NCBI GenBank assembly: GCA_013288645.1
Contig: JABDBL010000009.1
Location: forward strand, 1-64,000
Reading direction: 5' to 3'
From: Candidatus Melainabacteria bacterium
GTDB lineage: Bacteria > Cyanobacteriota > Vampirovibrionia > Obscuribacterales > Obscuribacteraceae
Length of the DNA: 64,000 bases
The notes under the pieces are model-generated. The model ran no database searches. It was not told the origin of the DNA and saw nothing but the letters and a program-made list of their open reading frames with translations. Made by a program: the position numbers and the translations under genes. Within the stretch, counting starts at the first letter, position 1; each line of letters begins with the position of its first letter. Of this stretch, positions 25,569-34,608 are shown piece after piece.

Positions 25569-27470
25569 GTGACTGAAATTAAAGATCTAGAGCGCTCAAC
25601 TAGTTTTGCTGAAGAAGCTTTACGTATGGGTGGTAAAACAGAAGAAGAGGCAAAGCGCACCGGGGTTGTTGATCGAGCCGACGATCAAGTTGAGGCATTA
25701 TTTGCTCCTGAATATAAGACTGTCAATAGTCCGATACATCGCGCAGTCTGGGACAATGTCACCCCGCTGGAATTGTTTAATACTCCTAAAATGGAAGATA
25801 GTGCTCTTGATGTGCCTGTAATAAAAAATTCTTTAGCGTTTTTGAAAGAGCATAAAGCTAAAGGGACTTTATACGATGAACAGGGCAAGGTATCGTCTGC
25901 TGTTATCGACGATTTAAGCAAGGCTGGATATTGGGGAGCCTTTATATCTAAAGAATACGGTGGACAAGGACTCAATATTCGCCAATTTATGACCTTCTTG
26001 GGCAGAGTAGCTTTAATAGAGCCTATGTATGCTGCTCTGGCTTCTGTGCATGGTTGCATAGGGGCTGTGGATCCACTTAACTCATTTGGGAGCGAAGAGC
26101 AAAAGCGGCACTATTTACCCAAATTAGCTAGCGGTGAAATGCTTTCTGCTTTTGCTCTTACTGAACCAGGAGCTGGCTCTGACTTAACAGCGTTGAAAAC
26201 AAAGGCTACTCTGATAGACGATCATTATTTGGTTAATGGCGAGAAACTATTTATTACTAATGCTTTGCCTGGTCGCACTATTGGTCTTGTCTGTCTCATT
26301 GAGAATAAGCCAGCTGTATTGATCGCTGAATTACCGGCTGAGGAAAACGAAAATTTTCAGATTGTTCGTTATGGTTTGCATGCTGTGAACCGTCTATACA
26401 ATCATGGGCTGAAGTTCAAAGATTTTAAAATACCGAAAGCGAATCTATTGGTTCCACCAGTTGGTGATGGCCTAACAATTGCTTACCATGGCTTAAATTT
26501 AGGACGTCTTGCATTATGTTCAGCTTCGGCTGCTGTAATGAAAGTTATGCTTGTCAATCTTATGCCCTGGATTCATTTCAGAAAGACATATGGTCAAACT
26601 ATTGATAGAAGAGAACTTGTTAAACGTCGGGTGGCACAAACAGCTAGCCTAATTGCTGGTTCGGAAGCCTTGGTTGCTTGGGGTTCATGGTTGTTAGATC
26701 AAGGTTATCGTGGTGAACTAGAATGCATCATTGCTAAAATATTTGGTAGCGAAAGCCAGAAACAAGTAGCAATTGAATATTTTATGAAGACGCACGGAGG
26801 ACGCTCGTTTTTACAAGGTCATCTGTTTGGAGATAATGTGCATGAATTTCTTGCTCCTTGCATCTATGAAGGTGAAGGAGAAATGCTAGGTATGGCATTT
26901 TTTAAATCATTAGCTAAAGCACACGGAGTTAAATATTTTGAACCGGTTGGTAAGGCTCTAGAAAAACATAAATTGAAAAAGCTGAATCCATTTAATCCTT
27001 GGCATGGTTGGGCTTTACGCAATGAACTAATTCCATACGCCTTTTGGTATTTGGGCAAGGCGTTGGCGCCAGCAGATAATCAGAAAGTAGCTGGCTTAAG
27101 TCCTGTTTTACAGGATCATGTGGATTTTGCTATGGCCATGCTTGGAGAAGCTCCTTTTGAATTAAGTGAAAACATGGTAAAGCATCAATTGAAACTCGCT
27201 GATAGACAGTGTCGTATTGCTGACTTGTCGCAAAGTATTCAAGATATAATTGTTATTTTGGTGACTGCACTCTGGGCACATCAAGGTGACAATAAAGTTG
27301 TGCAAGCAGCAGCTGATATTCTGTGTCAAGACTTACGTCGCAAAATTACTGGCGAAAAGCCAAGTGATAAATACTTCCGCTCTGTATGCCAAGTAGCAGA
27401 CTTAATTATGGCGGAAGGATATCCTGGAATGGATGAAATTGATCCGGCCAATATTCTCTATTCTTATTAA
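25569..27470 (+). CDS. acyl-CoA dehydrogenase
   Basis: FAD-dependent alpha,beta-dehydrogenation of an acyl-CoA. 633 residues, GTG start with AAGGGT 9 bp upstream. A hydrophilic N-terminal extension of about 90 residues precedes the ACAD helical domain (KEYGGQGLNIRQFMTFLGRV), the FAD-binding middle (FALTEPGAGSDLTALKTKA) and the C-terminal domain with the probable catalytic Glu in CIYEGEGEMLG. About 170 more residues form a helical C-terminal extension. The size and extensions fit the long-chain VLCAD/FadE-like branch better than the 380-residue short-chain enzymes. The substrate chain length is an inference. No other beta-oxidation gene is adjacent. Confidence 0.9.
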   Translation: MTEIKDLERSTSFAEEALRMGGKTEEEAKRTGVVDRADDQVEALFAPEYKTVNSPIHRAVWDNVTPLELFNTPKMEDSALDVPVIKNSLAFLKEHKAKGTLYDEQGKVSSAVIDDLSKAGYWGAFISKEYGGQGLNIRQFMTFLGRVALIEPMYAALASVHGCIGAVDPLNSFGSEEQKRHYLPKLASGEMLSAFALTEPGAGSDLTALKTKATLIDDHYLVNGEKLFITNALPGRTIGLVCLIENKPAVLIAELPAEENENFQIVRYGLHAVNRLYNHGLKFKDFKIPKANLLVPPVGDGLTIAYHGLNLGRLALCSASAAVMKVMLVNLMPWIHFRKTYGQTIDRRELVKRRVAQTASLIAGSEALVAWGSWLLDQGYRGELECIIAKIFGSESQKQVAIEYFMKTHGGRSFLQGHLFGDNVHEFLAPCIYEGEGEMLGMAFFKSLAKAHGVKYFEPVGKALEKHKLKKLNPFNPWHGWALRNELIPYAFWYLGKALAPADNQKVAGLSPVLQDHVDFAMAMLGEAPFELSENMVKHQLKLADRQCRIADLSQSIQDIIVILVTALWAHQGDNKVVQAAADILCQDLRRKITGEKPSDKYFRSVCQVADLIMAEGYPGMDEIDPANILYSY

Positions 27471-27649
27471 GCATTACTGTATATCTGCATTAGGGAACAC
27501 CGAATTACAGTTACCTAAAGAAGCCGCACAATTTAATATAGAAGGCTTTAGTTTAGGACATACTAGACCAGCAAAAGATCAGTATAAAGAATGCATGGAT
27601 AAATATCCTGACTTCGAACGGTTTTGCAGTAACTTAGCAGATGACAAAA

Positions 27650-28104
27650 TCAAATGCTGAATTTGGCCAGGACAGGAGCGTGGTCTGAGGGGCGTTCGCA
27701 TTTTCTAGGTTCTTTATCGATTAGAGCTTGGGTACAGGATTCAGCCAAGGACTGAGTTGCCCATATATGATCAATTCGATAACCCATATTTCGCCTAAAG
27801 GCGCCGACCCTATAGTCCCACCAATAGGACTGTCTTCACCACCGGCTTCTATATGCTTTTCAATATTCATCAATGGCATTTTTGCTAGAATCGCTACCCC
27901 ATTATAGGTAGGCTGTCCGGTGAATTCACTTTGGTATCCCAATTGCTGAAAGGCGTGAGTAGGAAATTTATCGTTAACTATTTTAGTTTCTTGTAAGCAA
28001 AGCACGTCCGGTTTGACACAGTCTACCCACTTAAGTACAGTTTCTAATCTAACTGTGATTGAATTTACGTTCCAACTAGCTACAAGCATTCTATTTTTAC
28101 CCAA
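27650..28104 (-). pseudogene. xth: exodeoxyribonuclease III, internally deleted and frameshifted
   Basis: The 5' part (28104 to about 27835) encodes a normal ExoIII/AP-endonuclease start: LVASWNVNSITVRLETVLKW, DVLCLQETKIV (metal-ligand Glu) and YNGVAILAKMPL. Near GGEDS (about 27835) the frame changes, and the remaining DNA encodes only the end of the enzyme: [20 protein letters not shown], then [16 protein letters not shown] with the catalytic SDH, stop at 27650-27652. About 125 residues of a usual 260 are missing, including the catalytic Tyr and the Asp/Asn pair. The start is TTG at 28104 or ATG at 28089. As for Ku at 17.1 kb, a real deletion and an assembly error are both possible. Confidence 0.88.
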
Positions 28105-28655
28105 ACTGTGCGTTTATCTAAAGGTTAATTACGAGTTTTCTACAGCCACCTTTAAGCACCATATACGATGGCTCCTTGGTTCTCAGAAGGTAGGGATTAT
28201 ATAAGGAACTAAAAAAAAATCAAATATATTCTTATAGCTATCAACAAAATCTTCACGTATGATTGTAATCAACTATTCATGCGTATCCAATAGCACACTT
28301 TGAGTGAATTGCAATAGGGTGATATGTCTGTCAGTGATTATGTCATCTATATGAAAAATTTACCCAAATTGAATCAATCGCCTAGAACTGGCAGCAATAC
28401 TGGCTTTATCAAATTCGTAAAAACCTTTTATGTGCATTTTGATCAAATTCCGCTTTTATGCCCCTTTTAGACCTTTACGATATTGCTCCAGGTGTGTAAA
28501 GTATTTACTCATTGAAGGTGGTTGATTTTTTGCGACAACACCCTCCTCGGTTATCCGTTGAAGACGTAACGGTTAGGTACGAGGCTCTCAGTTTTTACCC
28601 TGCTGAGAGTCGGATGATTACACCTGGTGTGCTACTAAAAGAGAGGATTTGCCAT
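28105..28655. other. long intergenic region and leader of the ribbon-helix-helix gene
   Basis: 551 bp, AT-rich on the left. The palindrome GTAAA-gta-TTTAC (28496-28508) and the perfect hairpin CTCTCAG (28585-28591) / CTGAGAG (28603-28609) lie in the right part, upstream of the regulator start at 28656. Either could be an operator or leader structure. An open frame from a TTG at 28512 covers the hairpin but has a poor start. Confidence 0.45.
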
Positions 28656-28859
28656 ATGCCCAAAAAGGTTCTAATTGCTTTGCCGCCTGCTATGCTCGAG
28701 CAAGTGGATTTTATAGCCAAGTGCGAGCACAGAACTCGCTCTGATCTCATACGAGAAGCCTTGAGACGTTATCTTGATAACTTTCGTCGGACTCAAGGAC
28801 AGAACTTCAGTGTGAGTACTGTGGAAGCCTCGGAATCACTTACAACGGTTGTTTCATAG
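28656..28859 (+). CDS. ribbon-helix-helix (CopG-type) transcriptional regulator
   Basis: 67 residues from the ATG chosen here, which has GAGAGG 9 bp upstream. The frame is open from a TTG at 28512, but the extra 48 residues look non-coding. The protein starts with a beta strand (PKKVLIALP), then helix A (AMLEQVDFIAKCE) and helix B (RSDLIREALRRYLDNF), the classical RHH_1 pattern of dimeric DNA-binding proteins. No toxin gene follows, so it is not part of an obvious toxin-antitoxin pair. It may regulate itself through the inverted repeats in its leader. A terminator follows. Confidence 0.85.
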   Translation: MPKKVLIALPPAMLEQVDFIAKCEHRTRSDLIREALRRYLDNFRRTQGQNFSVSTVEASESLTTVVS

Positions 28860-28890
28860 TCTTAAGCAAAAAGACTCTAAAGCAATATAT

Positions 28891-28930
28891 AAAAGCCGCT
28901 TAAAGCTTATGCCTACGCGGCTTTTTATTT
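28891..28930 (+). terminator. rho-independent terminator of the ribbon-helix-helix gene
   Basis: Perfect 9-bp stem AAAAGCCGC (28891-28899) / GCGGCTTTT (28917-28925), followed by a T-rich tract, 31 bp past the stop codon. Confidence 0.9.
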
Positions 28931-28966
28931 TATGCTATATGAGTTATACACATAAGAAAAACAATT

Positions 28967-29407
28967 ATGATTAAAGATTCAGTAAATGCTGAACTAAGTA
29001 GTAGTCTGATGTTGCATTATCTGAAAAGTGTGCAATCGCTTAGTAGGGTAATTAAGCAGATTGGCAAAGTGCTATCTGTTCTAATTGATAAGCGAACTAC
29101 GGTAGCGGAAAGAGCAATTCAAGAGGAATTAGCTCTTTGTGCTGAGTTTGAAAGTTTTTTTCTTTACTCGCTCAGTAAAGCGTTCAAAAAGAAATGTTAT
29201 TGTCTGTCCGAAAATGATTGTTTGAAATTAAGACAGATCAATATTAAACTAAACAAACAATTGCAAGCTTTTATCAAAGCAGCTAAGTATAACTTGAATT
29301 ATTTAGAGCAATATTTTGAACATGACTTCTGGTTGGAGTTGACTAATAGTAAATTTGCTGAGCAACTATCTCATATTAAAGACGAGATAGAAGCTAAGAA
29401 GCACTGA
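28967..29407 (+). CDS. hypothetical helical protein
   Basis: 146 residues, no signal peptide or membrane segment. Almost entirely alpha-helical by composition, with long heptad-like stretches (SLMLHYLKSVQSLSRVIKQI, LRQINIKLNKQLQAFIKAAK). I do not recognise a family; a FlgN-like export-chaperone shape is a possibility with nothing else to support it. Its 3' end overlaps the convergent HEAT-repeat gene by 14 bp. Confidence 0.6.
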   Translation: MIKDSVNAELSSSLMLHYLKSVQSLSRVIKQIGKVLSVLIDKRTTVAERAIQEELALCAEFESFFLYSLSKAFKKKCYCLSENDCLKLRQINIKLNKQLQAFIKAAKYNLNYLEQYFEHDFWLELTNSKFAEQLSHIKDEIEAKKH

Positions 29408-29963
29408 AGGCACCAATCTTTCTCAAAGCTTTTATTGCTTTACGACGGACTTCTTGTACTGAATCATCGGTAGCTCCTTTTAGTGAATTTACAACTGTTT
29501 CTTTTAAAGCGTTTATGCTAGCGGATTTTTTTTCGTTATTTAAGTCATTTGTCTTAGGGATTTCTTTGGCTAAATTTCCAAGTGACTTTGCTGCTTCCAT
29601 TCTTACAATATGATCATCATCCTTTAGCAATTCACAAATTTTCAAAATCAAATTGCTATCAGATGATTTTGTTATCTCAATTGTTTTTATTGCCTCTTTA
29701 CGTATCCAAGGATCCGCATTTTCTAACAGGTTAGCAATTGGCTTAATATGATGTTTGGCTGCTCCAGCTCTATTTTGAAACCAGCGTAAAGCTATTAACT
29801 TTACATTGATGCTTTCACTATTAAGTGCGTGAACATATAATTTCACAGGAGCTTCATTTGCTGCCATTGGCAGTGCAATATTAAGTGAACGGGCATCTAA
29901 GCCCGGATAGCTAAGTTGCAAAATCATATTTTCGACTATTTCTTCAAGTTCTTTCAATTCCAT
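29394..29963 (-). CDS. HEAT-repeat protein
   Basis: 189 residues. Three to four HEAT/armadillo-like units are visible: VKLIALRWFQNRAGAAKHHI, DPWIRKEAIKTIEITK, DHIVRMEAAKSLGNLAKEIP and SVQEVRRKAIKALRKIGAF, each with the conserved 'D..vR..A...L' pattern. Such proteins act as protein-binding scaffolds. The start codon lies 17 bp after the end of repeat array 2 in the direction of transcription, with AAGG 8 bp upstream as ribosome binding site. Confidence 0.82.
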   Translation of the reverse strand: MELKELEEIVENMILQLSYPGLDARSLNIALPMAANEAPVKLYVHALNSESINVKLIALRWFQNRAGAAKHHIKPIANLLENADPWIRKEAIKTIEITKSSDSNLILKICELLKDDDHIVRMEAAKSLGNLAKEIPKTNDLNNEKKSASINALKETVVNSLKGATDDSVQEVRRKAIKALRKIGAFSAS

Positions 29964-29980
29964 ATCGAAACCTTATCTTG

Positions 29981-30405
29981 GCGCTGCCTCGCCTTCGCTA
30001 TGCTCGGCTCAACGCGCGTTTCCCTGCTCGTTCCGTTGCGGACGCTTCACCATCGTCCTCCACTGCACTTCATTATATCGCTCCTCATCTTGGCGCTGCC
30101 TCGCCTTCGCTATGCTCGGCTCAACGCGCGTTTCCCTGCTCGTTCCGTTGCGGACGCTTCACCATCGTCCTCCACTGCACTTCATTATATCGCTCCTCAT
30201 CTTGGCGCTGCTTCGCCTTCGCTATGCTCGGCTCAACGCGCGTTTTCCTGCTCGTTCCGTTGCGGACGCTTCACCATCGTCCTCCACTGCACTTCATTAT
30301 ATCGCTCCTTATCTTGGCGCTGCCTCGCCTTCGCTATGCTCGGCTCAACGCGCGTTTTCCTGCTCGTTCCGTTGCGGACGCTTCACCATCGTCCTCCACT
30401 GCACT
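29981..30405 (-). repeat. array of four 112-bp tandem repeats (array 2)
   Basis: On the plus strand the anchor GCGCTGC(C/T)TCGCCTTCGC begins at 29981, 30093, 30205 and 30317, an exact 112-bp period. Read on the minus strand the unit core is the same as in array 1 (10707-11144) with scattered substitutions, for example GATGGTGAAGCGTCCGCAACGG against GACGGTGAGGCGTCCGCAGCGG (first 12 bases differ by three). The linker of about 40 bp is different from that of array 1. The array lies between two minus-strand genes. Open frames through it in all three plus frames are a result of 112 not being a multiple of 3. Confidence 0.95.
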
Positions 30406-30501
30406 CAGTAGTGTCACTCTGTATATAAGCTTCCAGTGCCTACCGGCGCAATGTGCTCTACCAGTCCATTTTATCCTGATTGTTCGCTCTTTTCACAGTA
30501 G

Positions 30502-31626
30502 CTATTGATGGGGCATTAAACCTTGAAAAGGGTTTTGTCCGCTTGGTAATTGTGGTAACTGGTTATTGCCTGGCATCATCATATTGCCCATTGGATTCAT
30601 TGTCTCCGGCATGACCTGCCCCTTACGCACAATGCCATATAAAATAAGCTTGCGCTCGAATTTACGATCAGAAGTGTAATTTACTGCTGCTGCTTGTACA
30701 TAAAGAGTATTGGCACTTTGGCTAGTAAATCTGACAACTGTTTCTGCATATTCTTGACGAATTTTACCCGTTTTTTTATTACGTTGAGTTTCTTGGGTCA
30801 GTATCTGTTCTTCCAACACAGACGGACTTAATTGTCTAATAGTATTCCTCAAGAGTGCAGCTTTTATCTCGTTGCCTGAAACTCCCTGAATATCTGGACG
30901 ATTTATAGTGCCGAAACTGACCATAATGGGAACATTCATAGTATTAGCCATCTGTTGCATCACGCTGGCCATTTGTCTAGAATCCATTCCTGGTAAAGTT
31001 AATCCGCCTGCTTGACCCAAACCACCTGCGCCTAACATACTGTTAAGTTCTTGTTGCATGTTAGTGTCTTTCATAGGAACCATAAAAATTACTTGAGCTG
31101 GTTCTAAATCGATTTTGCTTCCCGCTGCTTGTTGAAATTGGAAATTAACACTTCCTTCTCGTCCAGGAACCATTAATTGCTTGGTACGATTTGCTTCATC
31201 GGCATCAAGCTGCCAGCAAATGGCGTCCATTTGAGAATTCCATATTTTCAGGTGCCCTCCCCAAGTACCATTAAATTGTTGCGGGAATGAACGAACCACA
31301 GTACCAGAAAAAACATTTGCTTGTCCTTTTTGAACAGTCTTCGGCAATTGTCGTTTATCTAACTGAGCTGTTTGTTCCTTTAGCACAGGAAATTGTGCAC
31401 CAGTCCCGGCAGCCAGCTGTTCAATACGCCCATATAGCATGGTTGTTTTATTAGACGATTTTGTGTTCGAATTGCTCTGTGAATGATTGGAAGCGCTTGT
31501 ACTGGAAGCCCTAATGTTAATTGAATCATCGGTTTGTGCCAAACACCCAAGTTGAATCGATGACAAGATTAATGATAGGCTTGAAAAAATGCTAATAGTT
31601 TGGTGCCGCAAAATTTTTTTTCTCAC
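30502..31626 (-). CDS. exported hypothetical protein
   Basis: 374 residues with an N-terminal hydrophobic signal (ISIFSSLSLILSSIQLGCLA), possibly a lipoprotein signal (LGC) although the box is imperfect. A Ser/Asn/Thr-rich spacer (about 40-65) leads to a globular part with beta-rich stretches (ANVFSGTVVRSFPQQFNGTW) and a Met/Pro/Gly-rich tail. I do not recognise a family. It lies directly upstream, in transcription order, of repeat array 2. Confidence 0.65.
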   Translation of the reverse strand: MRKKILRHQTISIFSSLSLILSSIQLGCLAQTDDSINIRASSTSASNHSQSNSNTKSSNKTTMLYGRIEQLAAGTGAQFPVLKEQTAQLDKRQLPKTVQKGQANVFSGTVVRSFPQQFNGTWGGHLKIWNSQMDAICWQLDADEANRTKQLMVPGREGSVNFQFQQAAGSKIDLEPAQVIFMVPMKDTNMQQELNSMLGAGGLGQAGGLTLPGMDSRQMASVMQQMANTMNVPIMVSFGTINRPDIQGVSGNEIKAALLRNTIRQLSPSVLEEQILTQETQRNKKTGKIRQEYAETVVRFTSQSANTLYVQAAAVNYTSDRKFERKLILYGIVRKGQVMPETMNPMGNMMMPGNNQLPQLPSGQNPFQGLMPHQ

Positions 31627-31665
31627 TTAAACTGATTCCATTATTTATATCCCGAGGATAAATAC

Positions 31666-32217
31666 TTGTCTTCCCAATCTATTGTTTTGTTAATCATGGG
31701 TGTGAGTGGTTCAGGGAAAAGCCTCGTAGGAGGAATGTTAGCTAAAAGGTTAGGTTTTAGCTTCATAGATGCTGATCAATATCATACGCCTAATAATAAA
31801 GCAAAAATGAGCAGGGGTATCCCTTTAACTGACGAAGATCGCAATCCATGGCTGCATATTCTAGCCGAATTGATAAATGAATGGGTAGAGACAAACGAGA
31901 ATGGGATTATTGCCTGTTCGGCTTTGAAGGATGACTATAGAAAAATAATATTAGCTAAGGCAAAGCAAAGCTATGTTCTTTATCTGAAAGGGAATTATGA
32001 ATTAATCTCAGATAGAATTGCTAAAAGACAACATGAATTCATGAATCCTGATTTATTGCGTAACCAGTTCAATACTTTGGAAGAGCCGCAAAATGCTATT
32101 TGTCTAGAGGCTGGACTGGCCCCGGAACTGATAATCGAATACATTTGTTTAAAAATAAAAGAAGCAGAAGAATCCCAAGGAAGAGTTTTTAGTTGTTTTA
32201 AAAAGTCTATTAGCTAA
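31666..32217 (+). CDS. gntK: gluconokinase
   Basis: Phosphorylates D-gluconate to 6-phosphogluconate. 183 residues with the P-loop GVSGSGKS near residue 12, the substrate motif DADQYHTPNNKAKMSRGIPL, the DRNPWL motif and the CSALKDDYR stretch, all typical of the GntK family. Start TTG with GAGG 8 bp upstream. It is divergent from the exported protein and convergent with an aldo/keto reductase. No gluconate transporter or repressor is adjacent. Confidence 0.93.
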   Translation: MSSQSIVLLIMGVSGSGKSLVGGMLAKRLGFSFIDADQYHTPNNKAKMSRGIPLTDEDRNPWLHILAELINEWVETNENGIIACSALKDDYRKIILAKAKQSYVLYLKGNYELISDRIAKRQHEFMNPDLLRNQFNTLEEPQNAICLEAGLAPELIIEYICLKIKEAEESQGRVFSCFKKSIS

Positions 32218-32229
32218 TTTTTTAATGAT

Positions 32230-33198
32230 TTAGCCACGGCTTGCCACTTTACTTTTTAAAAGGTCATCTATTTTTGTCAAAAACTCATTAGGTATTTTTA
32301 GTCCGCTTGCTTTTATGTTAGCCTCAATATGAGCAATCGTGGTGGCACCAATTATGGTGCTACTTATTTCAGGAATTCTCAAGCACCAAGCCAAAGCCAG
32401 CTGAGCCATAGAGATATGTAAATTACTGGCTATTGACTTCAGTTCTTCAACTATAAGCAAATTTTCTTTTGTTAGCTTTCCGTGTATAAAGCCAGATATA
32501 CGATCATCTGCTGCTCGACTATGTTCTGGTAGAGGTCCGCCTAATTTGTATTTTCCTGTTAATACACCCTGGGCTAGAGGCGAAAAAACGACCTGTCCTA
32601 GACCGAGTTTTTTACACGTTGGCAAGACATTTTCTTCTATATCTCTACCTAACATGTTGTATTGTGGCTGATTCGAAATTGGTGGTAAAGCACTAATTTC
32701 TTCTGCTACTTTTACCGCACTTTCAATTTGTTCGGCTGACCACTCGCTAACACCCCAATATAAAATTTTTCCCTGTCTGGCTAAATCATCCATTGAGCGT
32801 ACGATTTCATAAACTGTAACGCTTCGATCATATCTATGACATTGATAGAGATCAATATAGTCTGTTTGCAGTCGCTGCAAACTGGCATGACATTGTTCAA
32901 AAATATGTTTACGGGAAAGGCCTCTATCATTTGGTCCTTCTCCCATGGGAAAGAAAACTTTTGTTGCCAAAACGTAAGAATCTCGCCGCAATTTATGTAA
33001 CGCTTTACCAACTGCTTGCTCACCGCTGCCTAATCCATAAACATTGGCAGTATCAAAGAAGTTAATACCATTTTGAAAGGCATAATCAATTTGTTTTGCC
33101 GATTCAGCTTCACTTACACTTTGTCCATAAGTTAACCAGCTACCTAAGCCAATTTCGCTTACTTTGATTCCCCATTTACCAATTTTACGATATTCCAT
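32230..33198 (-). CDS. aldo/keto reductase (Kv-beta-like)
   Basis: NAD(P)H-dependent carbonyl reductase, 322 residues, TIM barrel. The catalytic tetrad is visible: Asp and Tyr in FFDTANVYGLGSGEQAVG, Lys in LATKVFFP and His in DLYQCHRYD. The C-terminal cofactor motif is STIIGATTIAHIEANIKASG. The order and motifs fit the AKR6/YghZ-like branch. Substrate unknown. It starts 7 bp after the MFS gene stop, so the two are probably cotranscribed. Confidence 0.9.
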   Translation of the reverse strand: MEYRKIGKWGIKVSEIGLGSWLTYGQSVSEAESAKQIDYAFQNGINFFDTANVYGLGSGEQAVGKALHKLRRDSYVLATKVFFPMGEGPNDRGLSRKHIFEQCHASLQRLQTDYIDLYQCHRYDRSVTVYEIVRSMDDLARQGKILYWGVSEWSAEQIESAVKVAEEISALPPISNQPQYNMLGRDIEENVLPTCKKLGLGQVVFSPLAQGVLTGKYKLGGPLPEHSRAADDRISGFIHGKLTKENLLIVEELKSIASNLHISMAQLALAWCLRIPEISSTIIGATTIAHIEANIKASGLKIPNEFLTKIDDLLKSKVASRG

Positions 33199-33205
33199 AT
33201 CTTCC

Positions 33206-34522
33206 TCAATTGTTAGCGGTTGTCATTGCAATGAAGGGTAACTTCAAAGTACAGAGTATTCCTGGTAAAGAAGCAAAAAAGCTGAAAAGGAAAAACTGTT
33301 CATAGCCGAAAGAATCAACTAAATATCCACTCACTGCTCCGGGCAAAATCATGCCAATAGCCATAAATCCCGTTGCTATAGCATAATGGCTCGCTACAAA
33401 TTTGTCCTTGGCTATTGTAAAAAGATAATTCGTATAAGCAGCGGTGGCTAAGCCATAAACAAATTGCTCAAAACCATTAGCTAAAGCCACGTAGACAAGG
33501 TCCGGTTTGGCAATAGCTAACAGCCAATACAAAGGCAAAGTTAGACTTTGCAAAATTGCCGCCGGTAAAAGACATTTCTTTAACCCATATTTAAAAACTA
33601 GCCAACCACCAATAAGGCCGCCTAATAATAAACAAATCATACCTAAGCTGCCATAAATGAATCCAACGTCTTGCAAGGAGAGGCCAAGTCCACCTTTCTC
33701 TTTTGATTCTAATAAAAATGGCTGAGCCATCTTTAATAACATAGCGTCCCCGGCTCTGAATGTAAGAATCCAGAATAAGATAAGAACAATATTTTCTTGT
33801 TTAAAGAATGAATAAAAAGCGTTTTGAAAAATGCTTATTAATGATTTTTGCTCTTTAGCCTCTCTGGGCGAGAATCGATCACTGGATGATTTTGAAGCAC
33901 ACGTAGGTAGAGTGAAATTATGTAACATTGAGGCAAAGGCAAATACTAAAGCAGCGACAGCAAAAGCAAGGGACCAACCCAGACTGTTGCTATTTACTGC
34001 GGAAAACCAATTATTGTTGGCAATCTGTCCAGCTAAATAAACTAAAAATCCAGACGCAAAGAGCCAAGCCATTTTATAGGCGGTATTTCTCCAACCTATA
34101 TATAAGGATTGTTCTGCCTTATTTAAGCTATCGAGATAATAACCATCACAGGCTATGTCATAAGTAGCTGAAGCAAACGCTGTTAAGGCAAAGACAAAGC
34201 AAAGAATGGGAAAAGGCTGTAAGGAAAAAATACACAATGCCAAGATTGCAATCAAAATTGCTAGAACTCCTTGCATGACAATTATCCATTTGCGCCGGGT
34301 AGAAACAATGTCAATTATGGGCGCCCAGAAAAATTTAATTGCCCAAGGAAGATAAAACAAACTGGTAAATAGCCCAATTTCACTATTACTAATTTGAAGT
34401 GTTTTAAAAAGTGCTACTGAGACGGTATTGACAAGCGAATACGGCAAGCCTTCAATAAAATAGAGACTTAAGACCCATCCGCTAGCCGACAATAAGCGAT
34501 TATTCGTTTTGCTGTTTAACAT
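33206..34522 (-). CDS. MFS transporter, AmpG-like
   Basis: 438 residues with about 12 membrane segments. The N-terminal stretch SLYFIEGLPYSLVNTVSVAL, the loop LPWAIKFFWAPIID and ACDGYYLD after helix 4 are hallmarks of the AmpG/SLC33-like permease family, which imports muropeptides in Enterobacteria. The cargo here is unconfirmed. It precedes the aldo/keto reductase gene and is divergent from aconitase. Confidence 0.82.
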   Translation of the reverse strand: MLNSKTNNRLLSASGWVLSLYFIEGLPYSLVNTVSVALFKTLQISNSEIGLFTSLFYLPWAIKFFWAPIIDIVSTRRKWIIVMQGVLAILIAILALCIFSLQPFPILCFVFALTAFASATYDIACDGYYLDSLNKAEQSLYIGWRNTAYKMAWLFASGFLVYLAGQIANNNWFSAVNSNSLGWSLAFAVAALVFAFASMLHNFTLPTCASKSSSDRFSPREAKEQKSLISIFQNAFYSFFKQENIVLILFWILTFRAGDAMLLKMAQPFLLESKEKGGLGLSLQDVGFIYGSLGMICLLLGGLIGGWLVFKYGLKKCLLPAAILQSLTLPLYWLLAIAKPDLVYVALANGFEQFVYGLATAAYTNYLFTIAKDKFVASHYAIATGFMAIGMILPGAVSGYLVDSFGYEQFFLFSFFASLPGILCTLKLPFIAMTTANN

Positions 34523-34608
34523 AAATGTTCAATTGTGGATATAGATTTTTCTGAAATGAAGGCTGGCATGAGCTTTGTAGACAGGTTAATATAACTGTAG
34601 CAATAATT

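Noticed and set aside
27433-27660. 75-residue plus-strand frame after the acyl-CoA dehydrogenase
   Set aside because: It overlaps the dehydrogenase end and lies antisense to the remaining C-terminal part of exonuclease III; no ribosome binding site.
28512-28655. N-terminal extension of the ribbon-helix-helix regulator from a TTG
   Set aside because: No ribosome binding site, sequence unlike the family, and a much better start at 28656.
29916-30508. Plus-strand open frames of 99-176 residues through repeat array 2
   Set aside because: They follow the 112-bp period in all three frames (112 is not a multiple of 3), so the same peptide series appears shifted each time. The residue content comes from the repeat, not from a protein.
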